Assembly: GCA_946407705.1 (NCBI GenBank)
Contig: CAMJPC010000010.1
Coordinates: 1-64,000 of the forward strand
Direction of reading: 5' to 3'
DNA length: 64,000 nt
From: an uncultured Clostridia bacterium
GTDB lineage: Bacteria; Bacillota; Clostridia; Saccharofermentanales; Saccharofermentanaceae
In this document: positions 43,026 through 52,431 of the stretch, piece after piece
How the letters are laid out: each line of letters opens with the position of its first letter
Position numbering within the stretch: the first letter of the stretch is position 1
Translations under genes and position numbers: made by a program
The notes under the pieces: model-generated
The model's input: the letters and a program-made list of their open reading frames with translations, nothing else
Told to the model about the DNA's origin: nothing
Databases searched by the model: none

Positions 43026-44267
43026 TTACATGTAGCAGCCTCTTACGAATTCGGCCGCATATCTGCCCAACTGCTGCATTACGGCGTATGCGTTCTCTTC
43101 GTAAGCGGTCTCAACATATATAACGAGAGCGATGGGTTCCTCGCAGTCGACTATCGCGCACTCCATGTAAGCGCCCATGTTGTAGTTCCTGCCCTGAACG
43201 TGAAGGATCGGGGTATCCTGGGCGAACGAACCCTTGATGGGTGAGGTGAGCTCGCTGTAGTACATATCGTTGATGAGTCTCTGATAGACGTCAGGCGTAT
43301 TGATATAGCCGTTGTAGAGATATCTCAGATACTCAGCCATGTCGTAGCAGGAAGTCCTGCCGCCGGCTCTGTAACGTCTGCTCCTGTAGTCACCGTAGAG
43401 GATCTTATCGTCGTAGCCTACGTAATGGCTGATCTTGTTGATCTCGGGGATGACCTTTTCCATTCCGCCCATCGAGTCGATGACGAAATTGAGCGCGATG
43501 CTGTCGTTCTTGGTGACGGCGTAATTGAGACAGTTCCTGTGGAAGAACTGCTTGCCGTACTTGAAGTTCTGGCCGATGTAGGAAGCGGAATATGCTCCGG
43601 TCGAGCCTCTTACATAAGTGGCGACGCCTGCGAGATCCTGCTTGCCTTCCTTGAGCTGGTTATACCAGACGATCTCGATCGGGATCGCATAAGCACCCGA
43701 AGGGAGGACCGGATCGAGGTTCTGATATCCGATGCTGTCACCGTACTTGAGGGATACGAACTCGAAGCAGATGCGCATGTACTGTTGTTCTTTATCTACT
43801 GCCTTGACCTTTTCCCGGAGGTTCTCGAGCATGACGGCTCTCTTCTGATAAGTTGCCGTCTGGTGCCAGCTTGCCTTCTTGAAGGTGTAGCTGGGGTTCT
43901 CGAGGATCGGGTCGGGTGAGTTGTTCTGGACCTTGGTGGAAGGAGCTTCCGTGGTCGCCTCGGTAGTGGGTGCGAATGAAGGCGCAAGGAACGTAGTCGT
44001 CTCGGTGGTGGTCTCTGTTGTGGTCGACTCTGTCGTCGTGTGGACCGGACGCCTGTATTCCTCGTATGTGGTGGTCTCTCTCTGAGCTGCGCCGACAAGG
44101 TCAGGGAAGAGCTCCGCGTAGGTCAGTCCATCGTAGGATACCTTGCGGAAAAACATGAGCACGAGAGTGACTCCGAGAGTGATGAGCACAATAGACAGCG
44201 TCCTTTTGCGGCGGGACGACTGGATCTTGGGTGCCTTCTGCAGAAATGTAGGATTTGGTCTCTTCAT
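43026..44267 (-). CDS. Membrane-anchored beta-lactamase-fold (serine hydrolase-like) protein, probably inactive
   Basis: 413 residues with the start at ATG 44267 (SD AAGGA); the frame is open 12 codons further up without an SD. A basic N-terminus, one membrane helix (about 25-45), a Thr-rich extracellular linker (TTTESTTTETTTETTT, about 90-135) and a domain resembling class A beta-lactamase/PBP-type hydrolases. NDSIALNFVIDSMGGMEKV looks like the SDN-loop helix, but I cannot find a proper SxxK nucleophile motif, and the KTG strand position reads VQGRNY. It is therefore probably a non-catalytic cell-wall-binding relative. Confidence 0.72.
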   Translation of the reverse strand: MKRPNPTFLQKAPKIQSSRRKRTLSIVLITLGVTLVLMFFRKVSYDGLTYAELFPDLVGAAQRETTTYEEYRRPVHTTTESTTTETTTETTTFLAPSFAPTTEATTEAPSTKVQNNSPDPILENPSYTFKKASWHQTATYQKRAVMLENLREKVKAVDKEQQYMRICFEFVSLKYGDSIGYQNLDPVLPSGAYAIPIEIVWYNQLKEGKQDLAGVATYVRGSTGAYSASYIGQNFKYGKQFFHRNCLNYAVTKNDSIALNFVIDSMGGMEKVIPEINKISHYVGYDDKILYGDYRSRRYRAGGRTSCYDMAEYLRYLYNGYINTPDVYQRLINDMYYSELTSPIKGSFAQDTPILHVQGRNYNMGAYMECAIVDCEEPIALVIYVETAYEENAYAVMQQLGRYAAEFVRGCYM

Positions 44268-44437
44268 CGGTGTCCTTTTGGGGTGCTCGAAAACATTACG
44301 CAACGATTGTAAATAAAATAAATGGTCTTTTCAACGGCGAAGCTTAGTGAATACGGCACGGGAACGGAATTCCGGGGCTATAAACACTACATTTTGTTAA
44401 TACTGCATATGAACTCACTAAATGTTGTGTTTTTTTA

Positions 44438-44466
44438 TTGACAAAAAATCAAGCAAAGGTTAGAAT
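44438..44466 (+). promoter_or_regulatory. Strong sigma-A promoter of veg
   Basis: TTGACA (44438-44443), 17-nt spacer, TAGAAT (44461-44466). The expected start near 44473 leaves a 5' UTR of about 70 nt. veg is known for a very strong promoter in Bacillus. Confidence 0.85.
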
Positions 44467-44545
44467 TGTCCTGTGTTTCAATAATCATTCATTTTTTATA
44501 AGGATATCTGATTATTCTAACAATCACCGAGCGGAGGACAGCTTC

Positions 44546-44812
44546 ATGATTATCAGTTCAGATCTGGAGAAATGCAGGAGCAAGTTTCAGGATCTCATCG
44601 GCAAGAGAATAGTCTGCAAGACAAACGGCGGACGTAAGAGGATAATCACATACATCGGTACTGTCGAGCACTGCTATCCCAATGTTTTCACACTTCTTTG
44701 CGAGAACGAGTCAGGCAAGCAGTCGATCGTATCCTTCAGCTACATCGATGTCCTCACAAGAACTGTCCGTGTAGGCATTATGCCCGAGAAGTCTCAGGAA
44801 GTCGCAGTCTGA
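44546..44812 (+). CDS. veg: Veg family protein
   Basis: 88 residues. ATG 44546 with SD GGAGG; the open frame upstream only crosses the promoter. IGKRIVCKTNGGRKR and YPNVFTLLCENESG with SFSYIDVLTRTV match the Veg family (beta-barrel, about 86 residues; in B. subtilis linked to biofilm gene control). A terminator follows, then ispE, the same order as in Bacilli. Confidence 0.92.
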   Translation: MIISSDLEKCRSKFQDLIGKRIVCKTNGGRKRIITYIGTVEHCYPNVFTLLCENESGKQSIVSFSYIDVLTRTVRVGIMPEKSQEVAV

Positions 44813-44837
44813 GGTCTTTGTAACAAAAGCAACTCAC

Positions 44838-44877
44838 AACCGCAGGATGGCAAAGCTTACCTGCGGTTCTTTTTTTG
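44838..44877 (+). terminator. Terminator after veg
   Basis: Stem AACCGCAGG (44838-44846) with CCTGCGGTT (44860-44868), 13-nt loop, followed by CTTTTTTTG. Confidence 0.88.
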
Positions 44878-44972
44878 TTCACGGTAAGTTAGCAGTATCG
44901 GCAAAACTGACAGCGTATAATATTATTATGAAGTAATTGCATATCAGAGGGTATTTGAAGCAGGAACTGCTC

Positions 44973-45899
44973 ATGGCTACGGATTCATACGAGATAACAG
45001 CAAACGCCAAGATAAACCTCTTTCTGAGGGTAAACGGCACATTGCCGAACGGCTATCACAGACTTTACACGGTAATGCAGGAGATCGCCTGCTCAGACCG
45101 TATCACCGTTAATGTCGATCCTGCCCGCAAGGGATTCAAGATCACCTGCATCGGCAGAAATGACATAGCTCCCAGGAAGAACCTCTGCAGGAAGGCCTGC
45201 GACAGGTTCTATTCCAACATGAGAAAGTCAACTCCGGGCTTCAAGGCTCCCTATACGGAGATCGAGCTCATCAAGAACATCCCTTCCGAATCCGGCATGG
45301 GCGGCGGAAGCTCAGATGCCGCTGCAATACTGATGGTCCTCCAGGAACATTTCGGAGAACCCTTCAATGAAGACCAGCTTTTAAGGATCGCCGTAAACGT
45401 AGGCGCTGACGTTCCTTTCTTCCTTTACGGCGGAACGGCTCTCTGCGAGAGGGTGGGCGAGGATGTCACCGAGATCGGAAGCCTCGCGGGATTGGGCCTC
45501 CTGATCGCCAAGCCTCAGGCGGGCGTATCAACTCCCGAGTGCTTTGCACTGATCGACAGGGAACCCGTCAAGCCTTTCAACGAGAAGGCTTATGCCGATT
45601 ACATCGAGAGTCTCAGGCAGCCTTCGAAGGATTCCGCGGAACTCTTCCGGAAGGTAGTAGCTGGCGGAGATCTTCTCGTAAACGATCTCGAAGCACCTGC
45701 CATAACGCTCGTTCCGGAGATCGCCGACATTAAGACCGCGCTCATGAAGACCGGTGCCGCGCACTGCTGCATGACTGGCTCGGGAAGCGCTGTTTTCGCG
45801 CTTTTCGAGAATCTGGAAGATGCCGCAAGAGCAAAAGAACAGGCAAAAAAGGATCCTGTTCTCTCAAAGTGCAGTCTTATTCTTTCTGAGACGGTCTGA
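44973..45899 (+). CDS. ispE: 4-diphosphocytidyl-2-C-methyl-D-erythritol kinase
   Basis: 308 residues. GHMP kinase of the MEP isoprenoid pathway. Catalytic-type K13 in ANAKINLFLRV, ATP loop PSESGMGGGSSDAAA (about 107), the GADVPFFLYGG catalytic Asp region and the C-terminal CCMTGSGSAVFALF. ATG 44973 with AGGAA ahead of it; the open frame begins 12 codons earlier without an SD. A TATAAT at 44916-44921 may be its own -10. Convergent with the GNAT gene; only one base lies between the two stop codons. Confidence 0.95.
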   Translation: MATDSYEITANAKINLFLRVNGTLPNGYHRLYTVMQEIACSDRITVNVDPARKGFKITCIGRNDIAPRKNLCRKACDRFYSNMRKSTPGFKAPYTEIELIKNIPSESGMGGGSSDAAAILMVLQEHFGEPFNEDQLLRIAVNVGADVPFFLYGGTALCERVGEDVTEIGSLAGLGLLIAKPQAGVSTPECFALIDREPVKPFNEKAYADYIESLRQPSKDSAELFRKVVAGGDLLVNDLEAPAITLVPEIADIKTALMKTGAAHCCMTGSGSAVFALFENLEDAARAKEQAKKDPVLSKCSLILSETV

Positions 45900-45900
45900 T

Positions 45901-46431
45901 CTACAGACGCTTTGCGAAAAGCCCTCTCGGATAGCCTCTCGAATCCTCTTTGTCTATTAGCTCAAAGCCGCGTGCCTTGTAGAACGCGGTCATTTTTTTG
46001 TTCACGGTGGAGCAGTGGAGGAGCATAACGTCGCAGCCGTTCTCCTTCGCGTATTCCTCGCATTTGGCCATGAGGCTTATGCCGAGGCCTGCGCGCCTTG
46101 ATTCCTGAAGTACGGCAAAACGCGAGATGTACGAAGCCTTTTTAAATCCCGAAAGGAATCTCGCGGTCTTCTCCGAGAAGCTGTATTTTACGGGCACGGA
46201 AGTAAGTCCGGCCGTTATCGTTCCGATAGCTTTCTCGTCATCGAAAACCGCGATGCAGTTATTGTTCTTTATGCGGTCCTCGACAGACTCGATAGATTCG
46301 GTCATGGCTTCGAGCATCGATTCCTTTATCCTGGACTCGGTGCAGTATGTGAGCATGGCTGTGCGCAGCAGCTGCTGTATCGCAGCCGCATCACGGAGCT
46401 CTGCGGTCCTTGTGACAAGATCGCCGTTCAT
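45901..46431 (-). CDS. GNAT-family N-acetyltransferase at the end of the arg operon
   Basis: 176 residues. GNAT fold with the acetyl-CoA motif ESRRAGLGISLMAKCEEYA and a C-terminal MTAFYKARGFELIDKE. SD AAAGGA, 23 nt behind argF, so it is probably cotranscribed. It may be an N-acetylglutamate synthase-like enzyme feeding the pathway, because no argJ is in the cluster, but a general amine or peptide acetylase is equally possible from sequence. Confidence 0.8.
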   Translation of the reverse strand: MNGDLVTRTAELRDAAAIQQLLRTAMLTYCTESRIKESMLEAMTESIESVEDRIKNNNCIAVFDDEKAIGTITAGLTSVPVKYSFSEKTARFLSGFKKASYISRFAVLQESRRAGLGISLMAKCEEYAKENGCDVMLLHCSTVNKKMTAFYKARGFELIDKEDSRGYPRGLFAKRL

Positions 46432-46454
46432 CTTATTGGTGTGATTCCTTTATC

Positions 46455-47381
46455 TCAGCTGTTGAGATAGCAGTTTACGAGGATGGCCTTGTGAGCGTGA
46501 AGCCTGTTCTCGGCCTCATCGAAAACAACGCTCTGAGGTCCGTCGATGACGTCCTCGGTTACCTCGTAACCCCTGTAAGCAGGGAGGCAGTGGAGGAAGA
46601 TCGCGTCCTTGTGTGCAACGCCCATGAGCTTTGAGTTGACCTGATAGTCCTTGAAGATCTCGACTCTCTTGGCCTTCTCGGCTTCCTGGCCCATGGATGT
46701 CCATGTATCTGTGTAGATAACGTCAGCATCGGCAGCTGCTTCGAAAGGATCCGTTGTCATTAAGATCTTGGAACCTGTGATCTTGGCATCTTCTTCAGCC
46801 TGCTTGACGTATTTCTCCGGGCATGTGTAGTCAGCGGGAGAACCGATGGCGACATCCATCCCTGCCTTTGCACAAGCCTGAAGGAGGGAGTTTGCGACGT
46901 TGTTGCCGTCACCCACATAAGCGAGCTTGAGGCCTTTCAACGAACCCTTGTGCTCCTTGATGGTGAGGAGGTCTGCGAGCATCTGCGTGGGATGCTGGTC
47001 ATCGGTAAGACCGTTGATGACAGGGATCGAACCGAACTTTGCGAGATCAACTACATCCTGATGCTTGAAGGTCCTGATCATGATGCCGTCGAGCATGCCG
47101 GAGAGGACGTGAGCCGTATCGTAAATGGTCTCACCCCTGCCGATCTGGATGTCGTTGTTGGAAAGGAACAGAGCCATTCCGCCTAACTGGTACATGCCGA
47201 CCTCGAAAGAGACCCTTGTTCTCGTGGAGGACTTGGTGAAGATCATGCCCAGAGTCTTGCCGTCAAGATAGTGGTGCTTGATGCCCTTCTTTGTCTTGTC
47301 CTTCATGTCTGCTGCTATGTCGAGGAGATAATTGAGTTCTTCAATTCCTACGTCTTCGTGAAAATCTATGTAATGCTTCAT
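46455..47381 (-). CDS. argF: Ornithine carbamoyltransferase
   Basis: 308 residues, normal length. Carbamoyl-phosphate motif KSSTRTRVSFE (50-60), the HQD-containing TDDQHPTQMLADLLT and ornithine-site HCLPAYRG are present. It makes citrulline from ornithine and carbamoyl phosphate. SD AAGGAG, 12 nt after argD. The argC-argB-argD-argF order is the usual anabolic arrangement. Confidence 0.96.
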   Translation of the reverse strand: MKHYIDFHEDVGIEELNYLLDIAADMKDKTKKGIKHHYLDGKTLGMIFTKSSTRTRVSFEVGMYQLGGMALFLSNNDIQIGRGETIYDTAHVLSGMLDGIMIRTFKHQDVVDLAKFGSIPVINGLTDDQHPTQMLADLLTIKEHKGSLKGLKLAYVGDGNNVANSLLQACAKAGMDVAIGSPADYTCPEKYVKQAEEDAKITGSKILMTTDPFEAAADADVIYTDTWTSMGQEAEKAKRVEIFKDYQVNSKLMGVAHKDAIFLHCLPAYRGYEVTEDVIDGPQSVVFDEAENRLHAHKAILVNCYLNS

Positions 47382-47393
47382 TTCAAATTCTCC

Positions 47394-48746
47394 TTAATCT
47401 AATTCGCTGTCTTCGGGTGCGGGAAGTGCGGGCTTGGTCTCTTCAGTCGCGGGCTTCTGCTCAACGATCGCCTTCATCGCAGGTGTTTCCTTGCGGCCGA
47501 GGTTGTTGAAAGCCTTGAAGAACGGATTCGGTCTTCCGCCGTTTCTCGTTGAGAGGAGACCGTCCAAAGCCCTTACGAACTGGATGGCCTGCGACTTGGT
47601 GATGACGAGAGGGGGAGCGATCCTGATAACGGACCTGCCGATCGCACTTACCAGGAAACCTGCCCTGAAGAGCTCTTCCCTGAGGCCTGAAGCGATGACG
47701 GTCTCATCGAATTCGATGCCGATGAGAAGTCCCATGCCACGTACCGTCTTGATGCAGCCGTACTTGCTCTTGAGCTTGTTCAGTTTCTCGAAAAGGACTC
47801 CGCTTACGAGCGTGACGTTATCGAGGAGATTGGCCTCGCCGAAGTATTCCATTACGGCGATGCCTGCTGCGCAAGCTAAAGGGTTGCCGCCGAAAGTAGA
47901 ACCGTGATCGCCGACCTGGAAGCCGGTTGCAGCTTCGTCGGTGCAGAGCATCGCACCGATCGGAACGCCGCCGCCCAGGCCTTTTGCGAGGGTCATGATG
48001 TCGGGGGCTACGCCGTAGTTCTGATAGCAGAACATCTTGCCGGTACGTCCGATTCCCGTCTGTACCTCATCGAAAATGAGGAGGATGTTCTTCTCGGTGC
48101 AGAGCTTTTTGACTGCTTTGATGTATTCTTCATCAGCGGGATTTACGCCGCTCTCGCCCTGAATGAGCTCGAGCATGATTGCTGCGGTCTTGGGACCTAC
48201 TGCGGTCTTGATAGCGTCAAAGTCGTTATAAGGAACATACTTGAATCCCGGAACGATCGGGTTGAAAGGCTTGGAGAACTTCTCCTGTCCCGTTGCGGAC
48301 ATGGAACCGTAAGTCCTTCCGTGGAAGCTCTTTTCGGCCGTGATTATCTCGTACTTGTCTTCGCCCTTGTGGCTGAAATATCCGCGTGCGAGCTTGATGG
48401 CAGCTTCGTTCGCCTCGGCTCCGGAATTGCAGAAGAACGCCTTGTCGGCAAAGCTTGCCCTGCAAAGCCTGTAAGCGAGCTCACTCCTCTGCGGGATGTA
48501 GTAGTAGTTGGAGCAGTGAATGAGCTCTTTTGCCTGCCTGGCGATAGCACCCGTGAGCTTGGGATTTGCGTGTCCCAGTGAGTTGACTGCGATGCCGCCG
48601 ATCATGTCGAGGTACTTGTTGCCGTCCGTGTCATACAGATAGCTGCCCTTACCCTTTACGAATGCTACCGGGAGGGGTGCGAATACCTGAAGACAGTAGT
48701 TCTTATCGAAATCGCTTATAAGATGGAGATCATTTTCTATACTCAT
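47394..48746 (-). CDS. argD: Acetylornithine aminotransferase
   Basis: 450 residues, somewhat longer than the usual 390-400 because of a Pro/Glu/Lys-rich tail of about 45 residues. Class III aminotransferase: [41 protein letters not shown] and the PLP lysine in [15 protein letters not shown]. It converts N-acetylglutamate semialdehyde to N-acetylornithine. Its start lies 17 nt inside argB (translational coupling). Confidence 0.95.
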   Translation of the reverse strand: MSIENDLHLISDFDKNYCLQVFAPLPVAFVKGKGSYLYDTDGNKYLDMIGGIAVNSLGHANPKLTGAIARQAKELIHCSNYYYIPQRSELAYRLCRASFADKAFFCNSGAEANEAAIKLARGYFSHKGEDKYEIITAEKSFHGRTYGSMSATGQEKFSKPFNPIVPGFKYVPYNDFDAIKTAVGPKTAAIMLELIQGESGVNPADEEYIKAVKKLCTEKNILLIFDEVQTGIGRTGKMFCYQNYGVAPDIMTLAKGLGGGVPIGAMLCTDEAATGFQVGDHGSTFGGNPLACAAGIAVMEYFGEANLLDNVTLVSGVLFEKLNKLKSKYGCIKTVRGMGLLIGIEFDETVIASGLREELFRAGFLVSAIGRSVIRIAPPLVITKSQAIQFVRALDGLLSTRNGGRPNPFFKAFNNLGRKETPAMKAIVEQKPATEETKPALPAPEDSELD

Positions 48747-49674
48747 AATTCTCTTGTTTCTCCTTGATTATCATTGTGCCGATGCCGTTCTTTGTAAATG
48801 TCTCGAGGATAATGGAATGCGGTATCCTGCCGTCGATTATGTGTGCTCGGCCGACGCCTCGGAGAACAGTGCCCAGGCAGCCTTCGATCTTGGGGATCAT
48901 GCCGCCGCTTATTATGCCTTTGTCGATGCAGTCCTTAACGTCCTGCTGGTCGAGGACCGGAATGATATGCTCTTTGCCTTCTGGTGTCGTCTCGAGAACG
49001 CCGCCTACATCCGTGAGGATGATGAGCTTTGAAGCGCCCAGTGCGACTGCTACCTCGGAGGCTACGGTGTCTGCGTTGATGTTGTAGCTCTCGCCGTTCT
49101 TGCCAACGCCGATGGGGGCGATGACGGGAATGTATTCGTCATTTGCGAGCATCGAAATGACTTTGGTGTTGATCTTCGTGATCTTTCCGACATAACCGAT
49201 GTCGATGGGGTTGCCCTCGGAATCCTCGGTCATCTTCTCGGCTTCGATCAGGTTGCCGTCGATTCCGCTGATGCCGATAGCCTTTGCGCCCTTACCGCAG
49301 AGAACGGAAACGATCTCCTTGTTGGTCTTTCCGATGAGTACCATCTGGGCAAGTCCCATGGTCTCTTCATCGGTGTACCTCAGGCCGTTTACGAAATGCG
49401 ATTCCTTGCCGACTTTATTGAGCATGCCGGAGATGTCGGGACCGCCGCCGTGAACGATGACGGGGTTGATGCCGATGAGTTTGAGGAGCGTGATGTCATC
49501 CATGACGGACTGCTTGAGCTCTTCGTTGACCATTGCGTTGCCGCCGTACTTGATGACAAAGGTCTGGCCGCGCATCTTCTTGATGTAAGGAAGCGCTTCG
49601 ATGAGGATCGAAGCCCTGTCGACATTGTTCTGCATGTCTCCCGTGATTACGGGTGCCTCTTTCTGACCGGCCAT
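48730..49674 (-). CDS. argB: Acetylglutamate kinase
   Basis: 314 residues. Amino-acid kinase fold: [32 protein letters not shown] and the C-terminal [10 protein letters not shown]. Catalyses the second step of arginine synthesis and is often arginine-feedback controlled. SD GGGGGG, two bases after the argC stop; overlaps argD by 17 nt. Confidence 0.95.
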   Translation of the reverse strand: MAGQKEAPVITGDMQNNVDRASILIEALPYIKKMRGQTFVIKYGGNAMVNEELKQSVMDDITLLKLIGINPVIVHGGGPDISGMLNKVGKESHFVNGLRYTDEETMGLAQMVLIGKTNKEIVSVLCGKGAKAIGISGIDGNLIEAEKMTEDSEGNPIDIGYVGKITKINTKVISMLANDEYIPVIAPIGVGKNGESYNINADTVASEVAVALGASKLIILTDVGGVLETTPEGKEHIIPVLDQQDVKDCIDKGIISGGMIPKIEGCLGTVLRGVGRAHIIDGRIPHSIILETFTKNGIGTMIIKEKQENYEYRK

Positions 49675-49676
49675 TT

Positions 49677-50750
49677 TTATACCCCCCTGATTATCGTCTT
49701 GAGTCCTGTTTCCTCTGCAAGGCCGAACATGACGTTTGCGGCCTGTACTGCCTGAAGGGCAGCGCCTTTTCCGAGGTTGTCCTGAGCAGAGAAAAGCTTG
49801 ATCATTCCCGTATCAGCGTCATAAACGCCGTTGACGTCGATGTAGTTTGAATAAGAAACTGCCTTAACGTCGGGAAGAACGCCTGCGGGGAGGACTCTTA
49901 CGAATGTCTCGTTTTTATAGAATTCATTATATATATCATTGATCTTCGCCGATGTTACATCTTCAAGGCTCTTTGAAGGCTTGACGTAGACGGTTGCGAG
50001 CATGCCTCTCTTGAAAGGGGCAAGGTGTGGCGTGAAGGTGACCTTGATGTCCCCGGACTTCTTTCCTGCGAGGAAAGAGCACTGCTCGGCGATCTCAGTC
50101 GTGTGCCTGTGTCCTACTGCGCCGTAAGGCTTGAATGCTTCATCCAATTCGCAGAAAGCATATGCGAGATCTGCCTTTCTGCCTGCGCCGCTGACTCCCG
50201 ATACCGCGTCGATGATGATCGAATCCTCGTCGATCAGATGGTTCTTGAGGAACGGAGCAAGAGCGATGAGCGAGCATGTGGGGTAGCATCCCGGATTAGC
50301 CGTGAGCTTAGTGTTCTTGAGGCTGTCCCTGTAGAACTCGGGCAGACCGTAGACCGCGTCAGCCAGAAGCTCCGGGTGAGGATGCTCAAGTTTGTAGGAT
50401 TTCTCGTATGTGGCGAGGTCCTTGTATCTGAAGTCGCCGCTGTGGTCGATTACCTTGCAGCCTGCTTCGAGAAGGACGGGAACGGTCTGGCTCGATACGC
50501 CGTGGGGAAGGGCGGTGATGACGAGATCACTGTCTTTAGCTACTTCCTCGGGCTTCAGATCCTCGATCGTGATGTCGCATAAGCTGCGGAACTCGGGATA
50601 AACGTCGGAGAACTTCTGGCCTGCGAAGCTTCTTCCGATGAGATGCTTAAGCTCGAAAACGGGATGAGATACAAAACCCCTTACGAGTTCTGCTCCTACA
50701 TAGCCCGTAGAACCAATGATGCTGACGTTTATCTTCTTTGATGTATCCAT
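49677..50750 (-). CDS. argC: N-acetyl-gamma-glutamyl-phosphate reductase
   Basis: 357 residues from ATG 50750. NAD(P)-binding [14 protein letters not shown] at the N-terminus, active-site cysteine in [15 protein letters not shown], and [16 protein letters not shown] in the C-terminal half. The open frame reaches 50804, but that ATG lies upstream of the predicted transcription start (about 50776); ATG 50762 is the alternative. First gene of the arginine operon, behind a promoter covered by an ArgR-type palindrome. Confidence 0.95.
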   Translation of the reverse strand: MDTSKKINVSIIGSTGYVGAELVRGFVSHPVFELKHLIGRSFAGQKFSDVYPEFRSLCDITIEDLKPEEVAKDSDLVITALPHGVSSQTVPVLLEAGCKVIDHSGDFRYKDLATYEKSYKLEHPHPELLADAVYGLPEFYRDSLKNTKLTANPGCYPTCSLIALAPFLKNHLIDEDSIIIDAVSGVSGAGRKADLAYAFCELDEAFKPYGAVGHRHTTEIAEQCSFLAGKKSGDIKVTFTPHLAPFKRGMLATVYVKPSKSLEDVTSAKINDIYNEFYKNETFVRVLPAGVLPDVKAVSYSNYIDVNGVYDADTGMIKLFSAQDNLGKGAALQAVQAANVMFGLAEETGLKTIIRGV

Positions 50751-50776
50751 ACTTAGCCCCATCCTGAATAAAGTAT

Positions 50777-50796
50777 TTATGCAATATAATGCATAA
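50777..50796. promoter_or_regulatory. Probable ArgR operator (ARG box)
   Basis: Perfect palindrome TTATGCA-ATATAA-TGCATAA. AT-rich with TGCAT half sites like ARG boxes, and it covers the -10 of argC. Binding of arginine-loaded ArgR here would block the promoter directly. Confidence 0.72.
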
Positions 50797-50811
50797 AAAT
50801 TCAAAAGTCAA
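50783..50811 (-). promoter_or_regulatory. argC promoter
   Basis: Minus strand: TTGACT (50811-50806), 17-nt spacer, TATATT (50788-50783), with the -10 inside the palindrome at 50777-50796. Confidence 0.75.
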
Positions 50812-51174
50812 TACTGAACATGCATCCGTAACCGGACAGCTGCAATTATATATATGTAAATGGAATATTTTTACGCGCGTAACACGATTGTAAACATATA
50901 TAGGAAGATCGAAATTGCATCTGTGACATTTTTCACAAAAGTCCGAAACACTAATAACAGGTGATGTTTGCGCAAATTGTGGCGGAATTTTGGATAAAGC
51001 ATACAAAACTATCAACTCTTTTTGAACAAAATAACCGAAAGCGGAAAACAGGAATACAAAACCCTTCAAATTTTTTTAGCAAAAGTGCCATATAGTATTG
51101 AAAACAGTGCTTTGTTAGTATTTCCGTATGATAAAGCCCAGCCCAAGCAGGCAGGCATTTTGGAGGTATTAGTT
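50812..51174. other. AT-rich intergenic region between argC and the MsmK-type gene
   Basis: About 360 bp with no gene I can support. It must hold the promoter for the ATPase gene at 51175; several AT-rich hexamers could serve (for example TATAGT near 51093), but no pair has both good boxes and good spacing. No strong hairpin seen. Confidence 0.5.
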
Positions 51175-52290
51175 ATGGCAAGTTTATCTTTCCAGCATGT
51201 TTACAAGAAATACGACGGCGGTGTCGTCGCAGTTTCTGATTTCAACCTTGACGTAGCCGATAAGGAATTCGTCATCCTCGTAGGACCTTCAGGTTGCGGC
51301 AAGTCTACGACACTCCGTATGCTTGCAGGACTTGAAGATATCTCCGAAGGTGAGATCTACATCGACGATCGTTGCGTAAACGACGTTCTCCCTAAGGACA
51401 GAGACATCGCAATGGTTTTCCAGAACTACGCTCTCTATCCTCACATGTCAGTTCGTGACAACATGGCATTCGCTCTCAAGCTCAGAAGAATGAGCAAGGA
51501 CGAGATCAACCGCCGCGTTACAGAAGCAGCTAAGATCCTCGAGATCGAGCACCTCCTCGACAGAAAGCCTAAGGCTCTCTCCGGTGGTCAGAGACAGAGA
51601 GTTGCTCTCGGACGTGCTATCGTTCGTGACCCTAAGGTCTTCCTCATGGACGAGCCTCTCTCCAACCTCGACGCTAAGCTCCGTGTACAGATGCGTGTCG
51701 AGATCACAAAGCTCCACCACAGACTTAAGACAACATTTGTTTACGTTACACACGACCAGACAGAGGCTATGACCATGGGTACGAGAATCGTAGTCATGAA
51801 GGACGGCTTCATCCAGCAGGTTGACTCTCCTACGGAGCTCTATGACAACCCGGTCAACACATTCGTTGCAGGATTCATCGGAATGCCTCCTATGAACTTC
51901 ATCAATGCTGTTATCAACGTTGAAGGTTCTGACGTATTCATCTCCTTCGAGAACGTTACAATTAAGCTTCCTGAGAGATATGCTGTTGAGGAAGTTATGG
52001 AGCGTGACGGACAGGAAGTTATCTTCGGTGTCAGACCTGAGGCTCTCACAGACGATATCACATACGTTACAGATCACCCTGAGTCAGCATTCACAGCAGA
52101 CGTCGACGTCGTTGAAATGCTCGGTGCAGAGACATACCTCTACGTTACAGTTAACGGATCACTGCCTCTCACATGCCGCGTTGACCCTACAACTTCTCAG
52201 TCTGCAGTTGGTCAGGTTGTTGACCTCGCAGTTGATGCTAACCGTATCCACATCTTCGACAAGGATACAGAGCAGAGCATCATTTCCTAA
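51175..52290 (+). CDS. msmK: MsmK/UgpC-type multi-sugar ABC transporter ATPase
   Basis: 371 residues. Walker A GPSGCGKST (37-45), signature ALSGGQRQRVALGRA, Walker B VFLMDEPLSNLDAKLR, H-loop VTHDQTEA, then C-terminal TOBE/MalK-type regulatory domains (about 240-371). ATG 51175 with SD GGAGGT. No permease or binding protein is nearby, as with the shared MsmK/MsmX ATPases of Firmicutes that energise several CUT1 sugar importers encoded elsewhere. A terminator with a UUCG loop follows. Confidence 0.92.
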   Translation: MASLSFQHVYKKYDGGVVAVSDFNLDVADKEFVILVGPSGCGKSTTLRMLAGLEDISEGEIYIDDRCVNDVLPKDRDIAMVFQNYALYPHMSVRDNMAFALKLRRMSKDEINRRVTEAAKILEIEHLLDRKPKALSGGQRQRVALGRAIVRDPKVFLMDEPLSNLDAKLRVQMRVEITKLHHRLKTTFVYVTHDQTEAMTMGTRIVVMKDGFIQQVDSPTELYDNPVNTFVAGFIGMPPMNFINAVINVEGSDVFISFENVTIKLPERYAVEEVMERDGQEVIFGVRPEALTDDITYVTDHPESAFTADVDVVEMLGAETYLYVTVNGSLPLTCRVDPTTSQSAVGQVVDLAVDANRIHIFDKDTEQSIIS

Positions 52291-52316
52291 TCCCGGGTAA
52301 TACCAAAGAAATATCA

Positions 52317-52342
52317 CGGGCGTTCTTCGGAACGCCCGTTTT
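52317..52342 (+). terminator. Terminator after msmK
   Basis: Stem CGGGCGTTC (52317-52325), TTCG tetraloop, GAACGCCCG (52330-52338), followed by TTTTATTTT. Confidence 0.92.
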
Positions 52343-52431
52343 ATTTTGCTTGCACCTTTTAACGAAAAATATTACTATGTAGAATAGCGTTTAATCGGAT
52401 ATTCTGCGAGTATTTCGGCTGAGGTGAGAAA

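Noticed and set aside
50751..50804. argC start at 50804
   Set aside because: It lies upstream of the predicted transcription start and inside the operator/promoter region.
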